The notes under the pieces were generated by a model. It saw only the letters and a program-made list of their open reading frames with translations. It did no database searches and had not been told where the DNA came from. The position numbers were made by a program, and so were the translations under genes. From positions 39,736,575 through 39,800,574 of the forward strand of contig NC_030819.1 in the NCBI RefSeq assembly GCF_001704415.2: a DNA stretch of 64,000 nt. The letters run 5' to 3'. This DNA is from Capra hircus. Its lineage: Eukaryota; Chordata; Mammalia; Artiodactyla; Bovidae. Numbering within the stretch: position 1 is the stretch's first letter; each line of letters opens with the position of its first letter. Below are positions 45,915 to 57,300 of this stretch, piece after piece.

Positions 45915-46410
45915 GAATCAACTACCCCAAAATATAGTGGTTTAAAATCCATGAAGATTTAGATTTTGCTCATTAATCTGAAATTTGAACAGGGACCAGC
46001 ATGACTAGCTCTCAGTAATCCTCTCAATATCAGTGGAATCATCTGAAACTTGCTGTCTCACAGATTGGGAGGTTGATGACAGCTGTCAGTTAGAAACTTA
46101 ACTCAAGCTGTCAGTCAGAACATGTCTTTATGTGTGCTGAGTTTCTTCACAACATCATGACTGGATTAAGAATATATTTCCTTATACTTTAACTATCTTT
46201 ATATTGTCAACCTTCTTTCTTTCCTTTCTCAGACAAATGTCCTAGATCTTTTATGATTAATCATTCCACTGTACTTTAGATCTTATATCATCAGCATCAC
46301 AAGAGAGAGGGACACAGGTAGAAGCCAACTCATTTTAATGACCTTGCGTCCAAAATCACAGAGCCTCACTTCCATTGTTTTCTGGTCATAGAGGCATCCA
46401 AGAAGACTGG
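45915..46410 (+). repeat. Ancient mammalian repeat hosting copy 2 of the local duplicate
   Basis: AACTACCCCAAAATATAGTGG, then GAGTTTCTTCACAACATCATG, then after the duplicate CAAGAGAGAGGGACACAGGT and AAGACTGGCCCA, match consecutive parts of a common old repeat ('ttaccccaaaacttagtgg ... agcccac'). Family name not certain. The 124-bp duplicate interrupts it. Confidence 0.55.
46166..46289 (+). repeat. Local duplicate, copy 2
   Basis: Direct copy of 45475-45597, lying inside an older repeat whose two halves resume on each side. This makes it the likely insertion and copy 1 the likely donor. Confidence 0.88.
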
Positions 46411-46424
46411 CCCAATTTTTGTTT

Positions 46425-46775
46425 AATTTTTACTTTATGTTACAGTATAATTGACTTATAAGATTGTGTTCATTTCAGGTGTACAGCAAAGTGATTCAGT
46501 TTCACATATATCCATTCTTTTTCACATTCTTTTTCTATATAAGTCATTGTAGAATATCGAGTAGAGCTCCCTGTTCTGTATTGTAAGTCCTTGTTGATTA
46601 TTTTATATATAGTAGTGGTTATATGTTAATCCCAAACTCCTAATTTATCCCTGCCCCACTACCTTTCCCTTTTGGTAACCATAAGATTGTTTTCAAACTC
46701 TGGGAGTCTGTTTCTGTTTTGCAAATAATTCATCTGTATTATGTTTTTGTATTTCCCATCTAAGTGATATCTTTT
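46425..46775 (-). mobile_element. L1 3' UTR, reverse
   Basis: TTACAGTATAATTGACTTAT, TTTCAGGTGTACAGCAAAGT, AATCCCAAACTCCTAATTTA, CTGGGAGTCTGTTTCTGTTT, CATCTAAGTGATATCTT. Abuts the inverted BovB 5' segment. Confidence 0.87.
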
Positions 46776-49700
46776 GTGTCCTATCTTCGAGTCTTTTGAT
46801 ACTGTTCATGGGGTTCTTAAGGCAAGAATAATGAAGTGGTTTGCCATTCCCTTCTCCAATGGATCACATTCTGTCAGAACTCTCCACCATGACCCATCCA
46901 TCTTGGGTGGCCCCACATGGCATGGCTTAGTTTCACTGAGTTAGACAAGGCTGTGGTCCATGTGATCAGATTGGTTACTTTTCCGTGATTGTGGTTTTAG
47001 TCTGTCTGCCTTGCGATGCCCTGTCTCAGCGCTGACTGTCTTACTTGGGTTTCTCTTTCTTTGGATGTGGAATATCTCTTCTGCTCCTTATCTTAGATGT
47101 GGGGTATCTCCTCTTGGATGCTCCTGCGCCATGCAGCTGCCACTCTTGTTAGGTCCATGAATCAAGGCAAATTGGACGTGGTCAAACAGGAGATGGCAAG
47201 AGTAAAGGTTGACATTCTAGGAATCAGTGAACTAAAATGGACTGGAATGTGTGAATTTAACTCAGATGACCCTTATATCTACTACTCTGGGCAGGAATCC
47301 CTTAGAAGAAATAGAGTACCCGTCATAGTCAACAAGAGTCCAAAATGCAATATTTGGATGCAATCTCAAAAATGACAGAATGATCTGTTTGTTTCCAAGG
47401 CAAACTATTCAATATTACCATAATCCAAGTCTATGCCCCAGTTAGTAACACTGAAGAAGCTGAAGTTGAACGGTTCTATGAAGACCTACAAGACCTTTTA
47501 GAACTAACACCGCAAAAAGGATGTCCTTTTCATTATAGGGGATTGGAATGCAAAAGTAGGAAGTCAAGAAACACCTGAAGTAACAGGCAAATTTGGCCTT
47601 GGAGTTCAGAATGAAGCAGGGCAAAGGCTAATAGAGTTTTGGCAAGAGAACGCACTGGTCATAGCAAACACCCTCTTCCAACAACACAAGAGAAAACTCT
47701 ACATATGGACATCACCATATGGTCAACACTGAAATCAGATTGATTATATCCTTTGCAGCCAAAGATGGAGAAGCTCTATACAGTCAGCAGAAACAAGACT
47801 GGGAGCTGACTATGGGCTCAGATCATGAACTCCTTATTGCCAAATTCAGACTTAAAATGAAGAGAGTAGGGAAAACCACTAGGCCATTCAGGTATGATCT
47901 AAATCAAATCCCTTATGACTATACAGTGGAAGTGAGAAATAGATTCAAGGGATTAGATCTGATAGACAGAGGGCCTGAAGAACTATGGAAGGAGGTTCAT
48001 GACATTGTACAGGAGAAAGAGATTGAGACCATCCTCATGGTCTTAAACGAAAAAAAGCAAAATGGCTGTCTGAGGAAGCCTTACAAATAGCTGTGAAAAG
48101 AAGAGAGGTGAAAAAGAAAGGAGAAATGGGAAGTCATACCCATCTGAATGCAGAGTTCCAAAGAATAGCAGGGAGAGATAAGAAAGGCTTCCTCAGTGAT
48201 CATTGCAAAGAAATAGAAAAAAAAAAAAAAAAAAACAATAGGGAAAGACTAGAGATCTCTTCAAGAAAATTAGAGATACCAAGGGAACATTTCATGCAAA
48301 GATGGACACAATAAAGGACAGAAATGGTACGGACCTAACAGAAGCAGAAGATATTAAGAAGAGGTGGCAAGAATACACTGAAGAACTATTAAAAAAAAAA
48401 AAAAGGTCTTAATGACCCAGATAATCACGATGGTGTGATTACCAACCTAGAGCCAGACATCCTGGAATGCCAAGTCAAGTGGGCCTTAGGAAGCATCATT
48501 ATTAACAAAGCTAGTGGAGGTGATGGAATTCCAGTTGAGATATTTCAAATCCTGGAAGATGATGCTGTGAAATTGCTACACTCAATATACCAGCAAATTT
48601 GGAAAACTCAGCAGTGGCCGCAGAACTGGAAAAGATCAGTTTTCATTCCAATCCCAAAGAAAGGCAATGCCAAAGAATGCTCAAACTATTACACAATTGC
48701 CTTCATTTCACACGATAGCAAAGTAATGCTCAAAATTCTCCAAGCCAGGCTTCAACGGTATGTGAACTCTGACTTCCAGATGCTCAAGCTGGCTTTAGAA
48801 AAGGCAGAGGAACCAGAGATGAAATTACCAACATCTGTTGAATCATTGAAAAACAAGAGAGTTCCAGAAAAACATCTATTTCTGCTTTATTGACTATGCC
48901 ACAGCATTTGACTGTGTGGATCACAACAAACTACGGAAAATTCTTCAAGAGCTGGGAATACCAGACCACCTTACCTGCCTCTTGAGAAATCCGTATGCAG
49001 GTTAAAAAGCAACAGTTAGAACTGGGCATGGAACAACAGACTGTTTCCAAGTTGGGAGAGGGTACATCAAGGCTGTATATTGTCACCCTGCTTATTTGAC
49101 TTATATGCAGAGTGCATCATGAGAAATGCTGGATTGGATGAAGCACAAGCTGGAATCAAGATTGCCAGGAGAAATATCAATAACCTCAGATAAGCAGATG
49201 ATACCACTCTTATGGCAGAAAATGAAGAAGAACTAAAGAGACTCGGTAAAAGTGAAACAGGAGAGTGAAAAAGTTGGCTTAAAACTCAACATTCAGAAAA
49301 CTAAGATCATGGCATCTGGTCCCATCATTTCATGACAAATAGATGGGGGAATAGTGGAAACAGTGGCAGACTTTATTTTGGGGGGCTCCAAAATCCCTGC
49401 AGATGGTGACTACAGCCATGAAATTGTAAAGACACTTGTTCCGTGGAAGAAAAGTTATGACCTATCTAGACAGCATATTATAAAGCAGAGGTATTACCTT
49501 GTCAACAAAGGTCCATCTAGTCAAAGCTATGGTTTTTCTGGTATTCATGAATGGATGTGAGAGTTGGACTATACAGAAAACTGAGCACCGAAGAATTGAT
49601 GCTTTTGAACAGTGGCCCTGGAGAAGACTCTTGAGAGTTCCTTGGACAGCAAGGAGATCCACTCAGTCCATCCTAAAGGAAGTCAGTCCTGAATATTCAT

Positions 49701-49970
49701 TAGAAGGACTGAGGCTGAAGCTGAAACTCCAATACTTTGGCCACCTAAGGTGAAGAACTGACTCATTTAAAAAGACCCTAATGCCAGGAAAGATTGAGGG
49801 CAGGAGGAGGAGGGGATGACAGAATGAGGTGGTTGGATTGTATCGTGGATTCAACGGACATAAGTTTGAGTAAACTCCGAGAGTTGGTGATGGACACGGA
49901 GGCCTGGTGTCCTGCAGTCCATGGGGTCGTGAAGAGTCAGACACAACTGAGTGACTGAACTGTACTGATA
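46776..49970 (+). mobile_element. Long BovB LINE with inverted 5' segment
   Basis: About 46776-47150 is BovB 5' UTR in reverse (GGGTGGCCCCACATGGCATG, GGTTTGCCATTCCCTTCTCC). From 47151 (GGTCCATGAATCAAGGCAAA) the element runs forward through endonuclease and RT to the 3' end (CTGAACTGTACTGATA). Roughly 200 bp of 5' UTR/EN start is missing at the switch. Consistent with twin priming, though no convincing TSD is visible. A19 (48217-48235) and A14 (48391-48404) expansions interrupt the coding region. Confidence 0.9.
47151..49753 (+). pseudogene. BovB EN-RT ORF relic
   Basis: EN N-terminus in the 47097-47375 frame, including Ile-Ser-Glu-Leu-Lys-Trp-Thr-Gly with its catalytic Glu. Gly-Asp-Trp-Asn survives near 47540, and Gly-Ser-Asp-His in the 47719-48090 frame. 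The RT N-terminal part is at 48435-48893 (Ser-Gly-Gly-Asp-Gly-Ile-Pro). The YADD box at 49191-49202 begins with TAA, so the Tyr codon is a stop. At least six frame breaks. Dead. Confidence 0.88.
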
Positions 49971-49971
49971 T

Positions 49972-50192
49972 ATAAAATAGATAACCAACAGTTACTATAC
50001 AACACAGGGAAGTATATTCAATATTTTGTGATAACCTATAAGAGAAAAGAATCTGAAAAAGAATATATGTTTTTATGTTTATACACATATATTTACTATA
50101 TACATATGTATAACCTTTCACTGTGGCATACACCTGGAACTAACACAACACTGTAAATCAAATTTACTTCAATAAAGAAAAATTTTAAAAAG
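49972..50192 (+). mobile_element. L1 3' UTR, forward
   Basis: AAAATAGATAACCAACAGTT, ATACAACACAGGGAAGTATA, ACACCTGGAACTAACACAAC, then an A-rich end (CTTCAATAAAGAAAAATTTT). Opposite in orientation to, and overlapping in consensus position with, the L1 at 46425-46775, so they are separate insertions. Confidence 0.88.
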
Positions 50193-50600
50193 AATTTGAA
50201 ACCAATTGTAGAAACTTCACTCTAATGTTTGAAGTTACATAGATAGGACTGTAAGAATATAAAGAAAGATATAAAAGGTGGATATTGAAAAGTGGAAAAG
50301 TAGCATTTGAACATAAAACTGTAGTTTGAAAATTTGGAAGGGTATAAGGCAGCAGGTAGGTTTTAAATTTAACAGGTGAATACTAACTTTTTAGGTGTAC
50401 ACATTGCAAGAGAGTATAGACAGCATTTCTGAAACATGACGATAAATTACAACCCAGGATGGTGTGCTTGGTAATCCTGGGTCTTTATGCAATATGGAGT
50501 CAGATTTTGGGAAAGCATCAAAAAAAGGTGCTCTTCTGAGATACTCAAAGTTTCCTGATTTAACCTAGTTAACCTCAACCAGAAATTCTGGGAACTGTGA
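50193..50600. other. Unclassified stretch
   Basis: No named repeat or exon. Confidence 0.35.
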
Positions 50601-50612
50601 TCTTTCTCATTT

Positions 50613-50767
50613 CAGTTCATTTCAGTTCAGTTCAGTTCAGTTGCTCAGTCGTGTCCGACTCCCTGCGACCCCATGAACCACAGCACTCCAGGCCTCCCTG
50701 TCCATCACCAACTCCCAGAGTCCACCCAAACTCATGTCCATTGGATCGGTGATGCCATCTAACCATC
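50613..50767 (-). mobile_element. Short BovB 3' end with perfect 12-bp TSD
   Basis: 155-bp reverse BovB terminus starting with a TTCAG-unit tail (50613-50642), then TCGTGTCCGACTCCCTGCGA and TCCATCACCAACTCCCAGAG. TCTTTCTCATTT at 50601-50612 and 50768-50779 is exact. Extreme 5' truncation. Confidence 0.94.
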
Positions 50768-50779
50768 TCTTTCTCATTT

Positions 50780-51113
50780 AGAGCTCCTAAAAGCTGAAAG
50801 GAAACAGGGGTGAGCGTGGGGTAAAAATAGACTAAGACAGCACATAGAAGGTGAAGGTTTATTTCATAGATGAATATGTCTGAGAAGTAATTTGAATATC
50901 TTTTGGCTTATTTTGTTTTGATTTTAGTTTATTTTTGTGTTTTCAACTGCTAAAAGATTTAGAGTAGTAAATCTCAGAATGGGATGAAAATACGTAAGAT
51001 TGTCTTCTCAGTTCCCTACCAGGCAGATATTACCTGTTATACAAAATCAACAAGAGAACTCTCAAAGGAGGTAAAAGATGTTTCCTCACTGGGGTGACAG
51101 TGAAATAGTGTAT
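50780..51113. other. Unclassified stretch
   Basis: No named repeat or exon recognised. Confidence 0.3.
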
Positions 51114-51244
51114 GGGCTTCACTGGTGGCTCACATAGTGAAGAATCTGCCTCCAATGCAGTCTACCTGGGTTCAATGCCTGATGTGGGAAGATCCCCTGG
51201 AGAAGGGAATAGTTTACCTACTCCAGTATTCTTGCCTGGAGAAG
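51114..51244 (+). mobile_element. Bov-tA SINE, 3'-truncated
   Basis: GGGCTTCACTGGTGGCTCAC head, GGTTCAATGCC B-box relic, CCTACTCCAGTATTCTTGCC; stops at TGGAGAA with no BovA tail. Confidence 0.92.
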
Positions 51245-52238
51245 TAAGAGTGGACTAGAGGTCTCATTTCTCTCATTTCCTTAATATTTTTAGTATATAT
51301 GCTTCTAATTTCTTAAAATACAAACCATCAAACAAAGCCAGTGCAATGTACTCCAAATTTACTTTGCATTTGGATTTGACTTAAGGTTACCAATGACAAA
51401 GAATATAGTCTGAGTTATTATTCTTTTGCATGTGACTTTAAGGTTATGAAAAATATGAGGTCAAAGAGTTCTTATCCATTAGTTCTGAAAATGCCCTCAT
51501 TTGACTGTGATTGACAGCTTTTGACAATGATTGATGGACTCTGATGAGCAGTGATAAAAATGACAACCTTAAGTATTTTGAACAAGATACATTTTAAAGG
51601 AATTAAGTTGCTAATAGATTAACAGTGGTCAATGAAGAAGGAGCAGGTCATTACTTTTTATGGATTATGGGATTATCATTTCTCATGGAACATTGATAAT
51701 CATTCTCACAAGTCCTTCCTGAGATTCTAGTGCAGTAGAATTCTCTTTCAGATAATATTCTCTTCTATATGAAGCCCAAGTTAACACATTCTCTCTCTCA
51801 CTAAGCTTTCGGATGTTTGGCATTCACTGCAGAACACTAAGGCCCTTTTTATTGTCTAATATAATCTTTTTGGATACACACATAGTACTTTTTCTTAAAT
51901 TCATGCAAAATGACAGGACGGTAAAGCCAAAATCACATCCAGATATTTCACTTCCTCTGGGTTCACATACAAGCTATTATTATAATTCTGACTAGTTTTC
52001 TAATGAATTAACAAATTCCTTGATCTTGCATCATAAAAGTAATGTACCCATTTTTAGTTCTTAAAGAAAATTAAGCTTTTGCCATGAGCTTCACTCATCT
52101 AGGCTGTTACCTAGGGAAAAAAAAAGATGATTTTTTTTTGAAGTGTTCAATGTAGGTAAGAATCAGTTCAAGTATACTTTCAACAAATCTCTCATTAAAA
52201 GTCAGTTTTGTCCCCTAAGCAAATACATTCACCATTTT
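51245..52238. other. Unclassified stretch
   Basis: No repeat or exon recognised. A tandem-like 'ttgacagcttttgacaatgattgat' region lies near 51510-51535. Confidence 0.35.
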
Positions 52239-52245
52239 TGTCAAT

Positions 52246-52694
52246 TCAGTTCAGTTCAGTCATGCAGTCATGTCTGACTCTTTGTCACCCCATGAACTGC
52301 AGCTCACCAGGCCTCCCTGTCCATCACCAACTCCTGGAGTTTACCCAAACTCATCCCCATTGAGTCGGTGATGCCGTTCAACCATCCTAGATGACAATCT
52401 CTGTCGTCCCCTTCTCCTTCTGCCTTTAGTCTTTCCCAACATCAGGGTTTTTTCAAATGAGTCAGCTCTTTGCATCAGGTGGCCAAAATATTGGAGTTTC
52501 AGTTTCAACATCAGTCCTTCCAGTGAACACCCAGGACTGATTTCTCAAGAGTCTTCTCCAACACCACAGTTCAAAAGCATCAATTCTTCGGTGCTCAGCT
52601 TTCTTCACAGTCCAACTCTCACATCCATGCATGACCACTGGAAAAACCATAGCCTTGACTAGACGGACCTTTGTTGGCAAAGTAATGTCTCTGC
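52246..52694 (-). mobile_element. BovB LINE 3' fragment with 7-bp TSD
   Basis: Reverse BovB: TCAGTTCAGTTCAGTCATGC tail, GTCGTCCCCTTCTCCTTCTG, CTCAAGAGTCTTCTCCAACA, to AAAGTAATGTCTCTGC. TGTCAAT at 52239-52245 and 52695-52701. Confidence 0.93.
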
Positions 52695-52708
52695 TGTCAA
52701 TAGTATTA

Positions 52709-52928
52709 GTGTATTTGCATGCACGCTCTGCTGCTTCAGTCCTTTCTGACTCTTTGCAGCCATATGGACTGTCACCTGCCAGGCTCCTCAGTCCATGGGA
52801 TTCTCCAGACAGAATACTGGAGTAGGTAACCTTTCCCTCCTCCAGGGGATTTTCCCAATCCAAGGATTGAACCCAGGTCTCCCACATTGCAGTCAGGTTC
52901 TTTACCAACTAAACTATCAGGGAAGCCC
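52709..52928 (-). mobile_element. Bov-tA SINE
   Basis: GCTGCTTCAGTCCTTTCTGA tail, CTGCCAGGCTCCTCAGTCCA, GGATTGAACCCAGGTCTCCC head, TATCAGGGAAGCCC terminus. Confidence 0.93.
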
Positions 52929-53032
52929 TATGAACTGGGACAAACTCTGGTAGATGGTAAGGGACATATTGCCTTGTGTGCAGTGGTCCATGGGGTCACA
53001 AAGAGTCAGATGTGACTTAGTGACTGAACAAC
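52929..53032 (+). mobile_element. BovB-type 3' end fragment
   Basis: ACAAACTCTGGTAGATGGTA, GTGGTCCATGGGGTCACAAA, GACTTAGTGACTGAACAACA; tail of CAA units rather than TGAAC. Confidence 0.82.
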
Positions 53033-53285
53033 AACACCCAGTGCCAACTTCTTTCTATATATTGCTATTTTTTTCTATAACATTTCTTATATTCTTCATA
53101 TTATTCTAGATTTCCCACTTGTCATCTTTTTTGTTGCTCATACCAGTAAGACTTGATAATACAATGGCCTCCATTAGATCTAAAACTAAATTCTCACAAG
53201 TGCAAAATAAAAAGATCCTGCTAAACAGCAGTAACATGTAGGAAAAAAGCATAAAAATAGTGGCTGACTATACATTCAATGTTGA

Positions 53286-53377
53286 TGCTTCCCTGGTTGC
53301 TCAGAGGGTAAAGAATCTGCCTTCAATAGAGGAGACCTGGGTTTGATCCTTGGGTTAGGAAGATCTCCTGGAGAAGG
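53286..53377 (+). mobile_element. Bov-tA head fused to L1
   Basis: ATGCTTCCCTGGTTGCTCAG, GGTTTGATCC B box, AGGAAGATCTCCTGGAGAA. Ends abruptly where L1 sequence begins (GGTGGGAATGTAAATTGG). 3' BovA body absent. Confidence 0.92.
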
Positions 53378-54225
53378 TGGGAATGTAAATTGGTATAATC
53401 ACTGTAGAAAACAGTATGGAGGTTCCTTAAAAAACTGAACATAGAGCTACTAAATACAGATCCAGCACTCTCACTCCTGGGTATATATTCAGAGGAAATC
53501 ATAATTTGGAAAGATACACATGTCCCAATGTTCACTGCAGCACTAGTTACGATAGCCAACAACCAAGGGATGTATAAAGATGTGTACACATATACAACAG
53601 AATATTACTCGGCCACAAAAGAACAAAATGATGCCATTTGCAGTGACATGGATGTCCTAGAGATTATCATACTGAGTGAAGTAAATCAGACACAGAAAGA
53701 CAAATATTATATGATTTCACTATATATGAAACCTAAAAAAAAGGATACAAAAGAACTTATTTACAAAACAGAATTAGAGTCACAAGCATAGATAACAAAC
53801 TTGTGGTTACCAGGGGATAAAGAGGTTAGAGATAACTTAACACTGTTGCTGCTGCTGCTAAGTCACTTCAGTCGTGTCCGACTCTGTGTGACCCCATAAA
53901 CGGCAGCCCACCAGGCTCCCCTGTCCCTGGGATTCTCCAGGCAAGAACATTGGCGTGGGTTGCCGTTTCCTACTATATAGTAAATAGATAACTAATAAGA
54001 ACCTGCTGTATAGCACAGGGCACTCTACTCAGTATTCTGTAATGGCCTATATGGGAAAGGAACCTAAAAAAAAAAAGACTACTTATATGTAGCCTATATG
54101 TAGATATAGACTGCATATATCTGTATCTATATATATAACTGATTCACTTCGCTATACATCTGAAATTAACACAACATTGTAAAATCAACTATATAGTCCA
54201 ACAAAAATTTTAAAAAATAAAAATA
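53378..54225 (+). mobile_element. L1 LINE 3' end (ORF2 C-terminus and 3' UTR), interrupted by BovA
   Basis: CTCACTCCTGGGTATATATTC, AATGTTCACTGCAGCACTAG, GAATATTACTCGGCCACAAA, CTTGTGGTTACCAGGGGATA, then after the SINE CTGCTGTATAGCACAGGGCA and TCTGAAATTAACACAACATT, and an A-rich end. ORF2 frame is decayed (only an 87-codon remnant at 53528-53791). Confidence 0.9.
53845..53972 (-). mobile_element. BovA monomer in L1
   Basis: (GCT)n, AAGTCACTTCAGTCGTGTCC, GGCAGCCCACCAGGCTCCCC, GGCAAGAACATTGGCGTGGG. Equivalent to the tail-side half of BovA2 in reverse. Confidence 0.93.
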
Positions 54226-54239
54226 GAGAATTTAAGACA

Positions 54240-54362
54240 ACATGATAAAATAGGCTTTGGAATTTCGTGACCTAGATTAAAATTTTGATTATCTGACCTT
54301 AACTATAGCTAGATTTCTCAACTGTAGAATGGAGATATTGATAATAACTATCATTTATTGTG
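54240..54362 (+). mobile_element. MIR SINE
   Basis: TTTGGAATTTCGTGACCTAG, CTTAACTATAGCTAGATTTC, CAACTGTAGAATGGAGATAT, TAATAACTATCATTTATTG match the MIR core and 3' region. Confidence 0.65.
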
Positions 54363-54371
54363 CATTTTTGA

Positions 54372-57300
54372 GAGGAGCAACCCCACGTCCAAGGAGCAGC
54401 AGCTGCGCGGGCGCAGGAGGGCCGAGAGGAGCTACTCCATGTTCCAGGTCAGGAGGGGTGACCTCATCCAAGGTAAGGAGCAGTGGCTGCACTTTCCTGG
54501 AGCAGCTGTGAAGAGACACTCCACATCCAAGGTAAGAGATACCCAAGTAAGATGGTAGGTGTTGCGACAGGGCATCAGAGGGCAGACACACTGAAACCAT
54601 CATCACAGAAAACTAGCCAATCTGATCACACAGACCACAGGCTTGCCTAACTCAGTGAAACTAAGCCATGCCGTGTGGGGCCACCCAAGACGGATGGGTC
54701 ATGGTGGAGAGGTCTGACAGAATGTGGTCCACTGGAGAAGGGAATGGCAAACCACTTCAGTATTCCTGCCTTGAGAATCCCATGAACAGTATGAAAAGGC
54801 AAAATGATAGGATACTGAAAGAGGAACTCCCAGGTTGGTAGGTGCCCAATATGCTACAGGAGATCAGTGGAGAAATAACTCCAGAAAGAATGAAGGGATT
54901 GATCCAAAGCAAAAACAATACCCAATTGTGATTGTGATTGATGATAGAAGCAAGGTCCGATGCAGTAAAGAGCAATATTGCATAGGAACCTGGAATGTTA
55001 GGTCCATGAATCAAGGCAAATTGGAAGTGGTCAAACAGGAAATGGCAAGAGTAAACATTGACATTCTAAGAATCAGAGAACTAAAATGGACTGGAATGGG
55101 TAAATTTAACCCAGATGATCATTATATCTACTACTGTGGGGAGGAATACCTTAGAATAAATGGAGTACCCATCATGGTCAACGAGAGTCCAAAATCCAGT
55201 ACTTGGATGCAATCTCAAAAATGATAGAATGATCTCTTTTTGTTTCCAAGGCAAACCATTCATATCATGTGATACAACCTATGCCCCAACCAGTAATTCT
55301 GAAGAAGCTGAAGTTGAACAGTTCTATGAAGACCTACAAGACCTTCTAGAACTAACACCCAAAAAAGATGTCCTTTTCATTATAAGGGACTGGAATGTAA
55401 AAGTAGGAAGTCAAGAAACACCTGGAGTAACAGGCAAATTTCGCCTTTGGAGTACATAATAAAGCAGGGGAAAGACTAATAGAGCTTTGGCAAGAGAATG
55501 CCCTGGTCATAGCAAACACCCTCTTCCAACAACACAAGAGAAAACTCTACATATGGACATGACCAGATGGTCAACACCAAAATCAGATTGATTATATCCT
55601 TTGCAGCCAAAGATGGAGAAGCTCTATACAGTCAGCAAAAACAAGACTGGGAGCTGACTGTGGCTCAGATCATGAATTCCTTTTTGCCAAATTCAGACTT
55701 AAACTGAAGAAAGTAGGGAAAATCACTAGACCATTCAGGTATGACCTAAATAAAATCCCTTATGATTATACAGTGGAAGTGAGAAATAGATTTGAGGAAA
55801 TAGATCTGATAGATAGAGTGCCTGATGAACTATGGACAGAGGTTCATGACACTGTACAGGATACAGGGATCAAAACCATCCCCATGGAAAAGAAATGCAA
55901 AAAAGTAAAATGGCTGTCTGAGGAGGCCTTACAAATAGCTGTGAAAAGAAGATACATGAAAAGCAAACAAGAAAAGGAAAGATATTCCCATTTGAATGCA
56001 GAGTTCCAAAGAATAGCAAGGAGAGATAAGAAAGCCTTCCTCAGCGATCAATGCAAAGAAAAAGAGGACTATAACAGAATGGGAAAGACTAGAGATCTCT
56101 TCAAGAAAATTAGAGATACCAAGGGAACATTTCATTCAAAGATGGGCTCGATAAAGGACAGGAATTGTATGGACCTAACAGAAGCAGAAGATATTAAGAA
56201 GAGGTGGCAAGAATACACAGAAGAACTGTACAAAAAAGATCTTCATGACCAGGATAATCACGATGGTGTGATCACTCATCTAGAGCCAGACATCCTGGAA
56301 TGTGAAGTCAAGTGGGCCTTAGAAAGCATCACTACAAACAAAGCTAGTGGAGGTGATGGAATTCCAGTTGAGCTATTTCAAATCCTGGAAGATGATGCTG
56401 TGAAAGTGCTGCACTCAATATGCCAGCAAGTTTGGAAAACTCAGCAGTGGCCACAGGACTGGAAAAGGTCAATTTTCATTCCAATCCCAAAGAAAGGCAA
56501 TGCCAAAAAATGCTCAAACTGCTGCACACGCTAGTAAAGTAATGCTCAAAATTCTTCAAGCCAGGCTTCAGCAATACGTGAACTGTGAACTTCCAGATGT
56601 TCAAGCTGATTTTACAAAAGGCAGAGGAACCAGAGATCAAATTGCCAACATCTGCTGGATCATGGAAGAAGCAAGAGAGTTCCAGAAAAACATCTATTTC
56701 TGCTTTCTTGACTATGCCAAAGCCTTTGACTGTCTGGATCACAATAAACTGTGGAAAATTCTGAGAGAGATGGGAATACCAGACCAGGTGACCTGCCTCT
56801 TGAGAAATCTGTATGCAGGCCAGGAAGCAACAGCTAGAACTGCACATGGAACAACAGATCGGTTCCAAATAGGAAAAGGAGTATGTCAAGGCCATATATT
56901 GTCACCCTGCTTATTTAACTTATATGGAGCATACATCATGAGAAACGCTGGACTGGAAGAACCACAAGCTGGAATCAAGATTGCTGGGAGAAATACCAAT
57001 ACCCTAGATATGCAGATGACACCACCCTTATGGCAGAAAGTGAAGAGGAACTAAAAAGCCTGTTGACGAAAGTGAAAGAGGAGAGTGAAAAAGTTGGCTT
57101 AAATCTCAACATTCAGAAAACAAAGATCATGGCATCTGGTCCCATCGCTTCGTGGGACATAGATGGGGAAACAGTGGAAACAGTGTTAGACTTTATTTTT
57201 GGGGGCTCCAAAATCACTGCAGATGGTGACTGCAGCCATGAAATTAAAAGACACTTACTCCTTGGAAGAAAAGTTATGACCAACCTAGATAGCATATTCA

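Noticed and set aside
49663..50133. 156-codon minus-strand frame
   Set aside because: Antisense shadow of BovB and L1 3' sequence.
50613..50642. TTCAG-unit tandem run as a CRISPR-like or satellite array
   Set aside because: It is the 3' tail of an RTE element in reverse orientation, followed at once by BovB 3' sequence and bounded by a 12-bp TSD.
54363..54558. GC-rich open frame that could look like a first exon
   Set aside because: BovB 5' UTR leader; similar GGAGGAGC blocks occur at 23656-23790.
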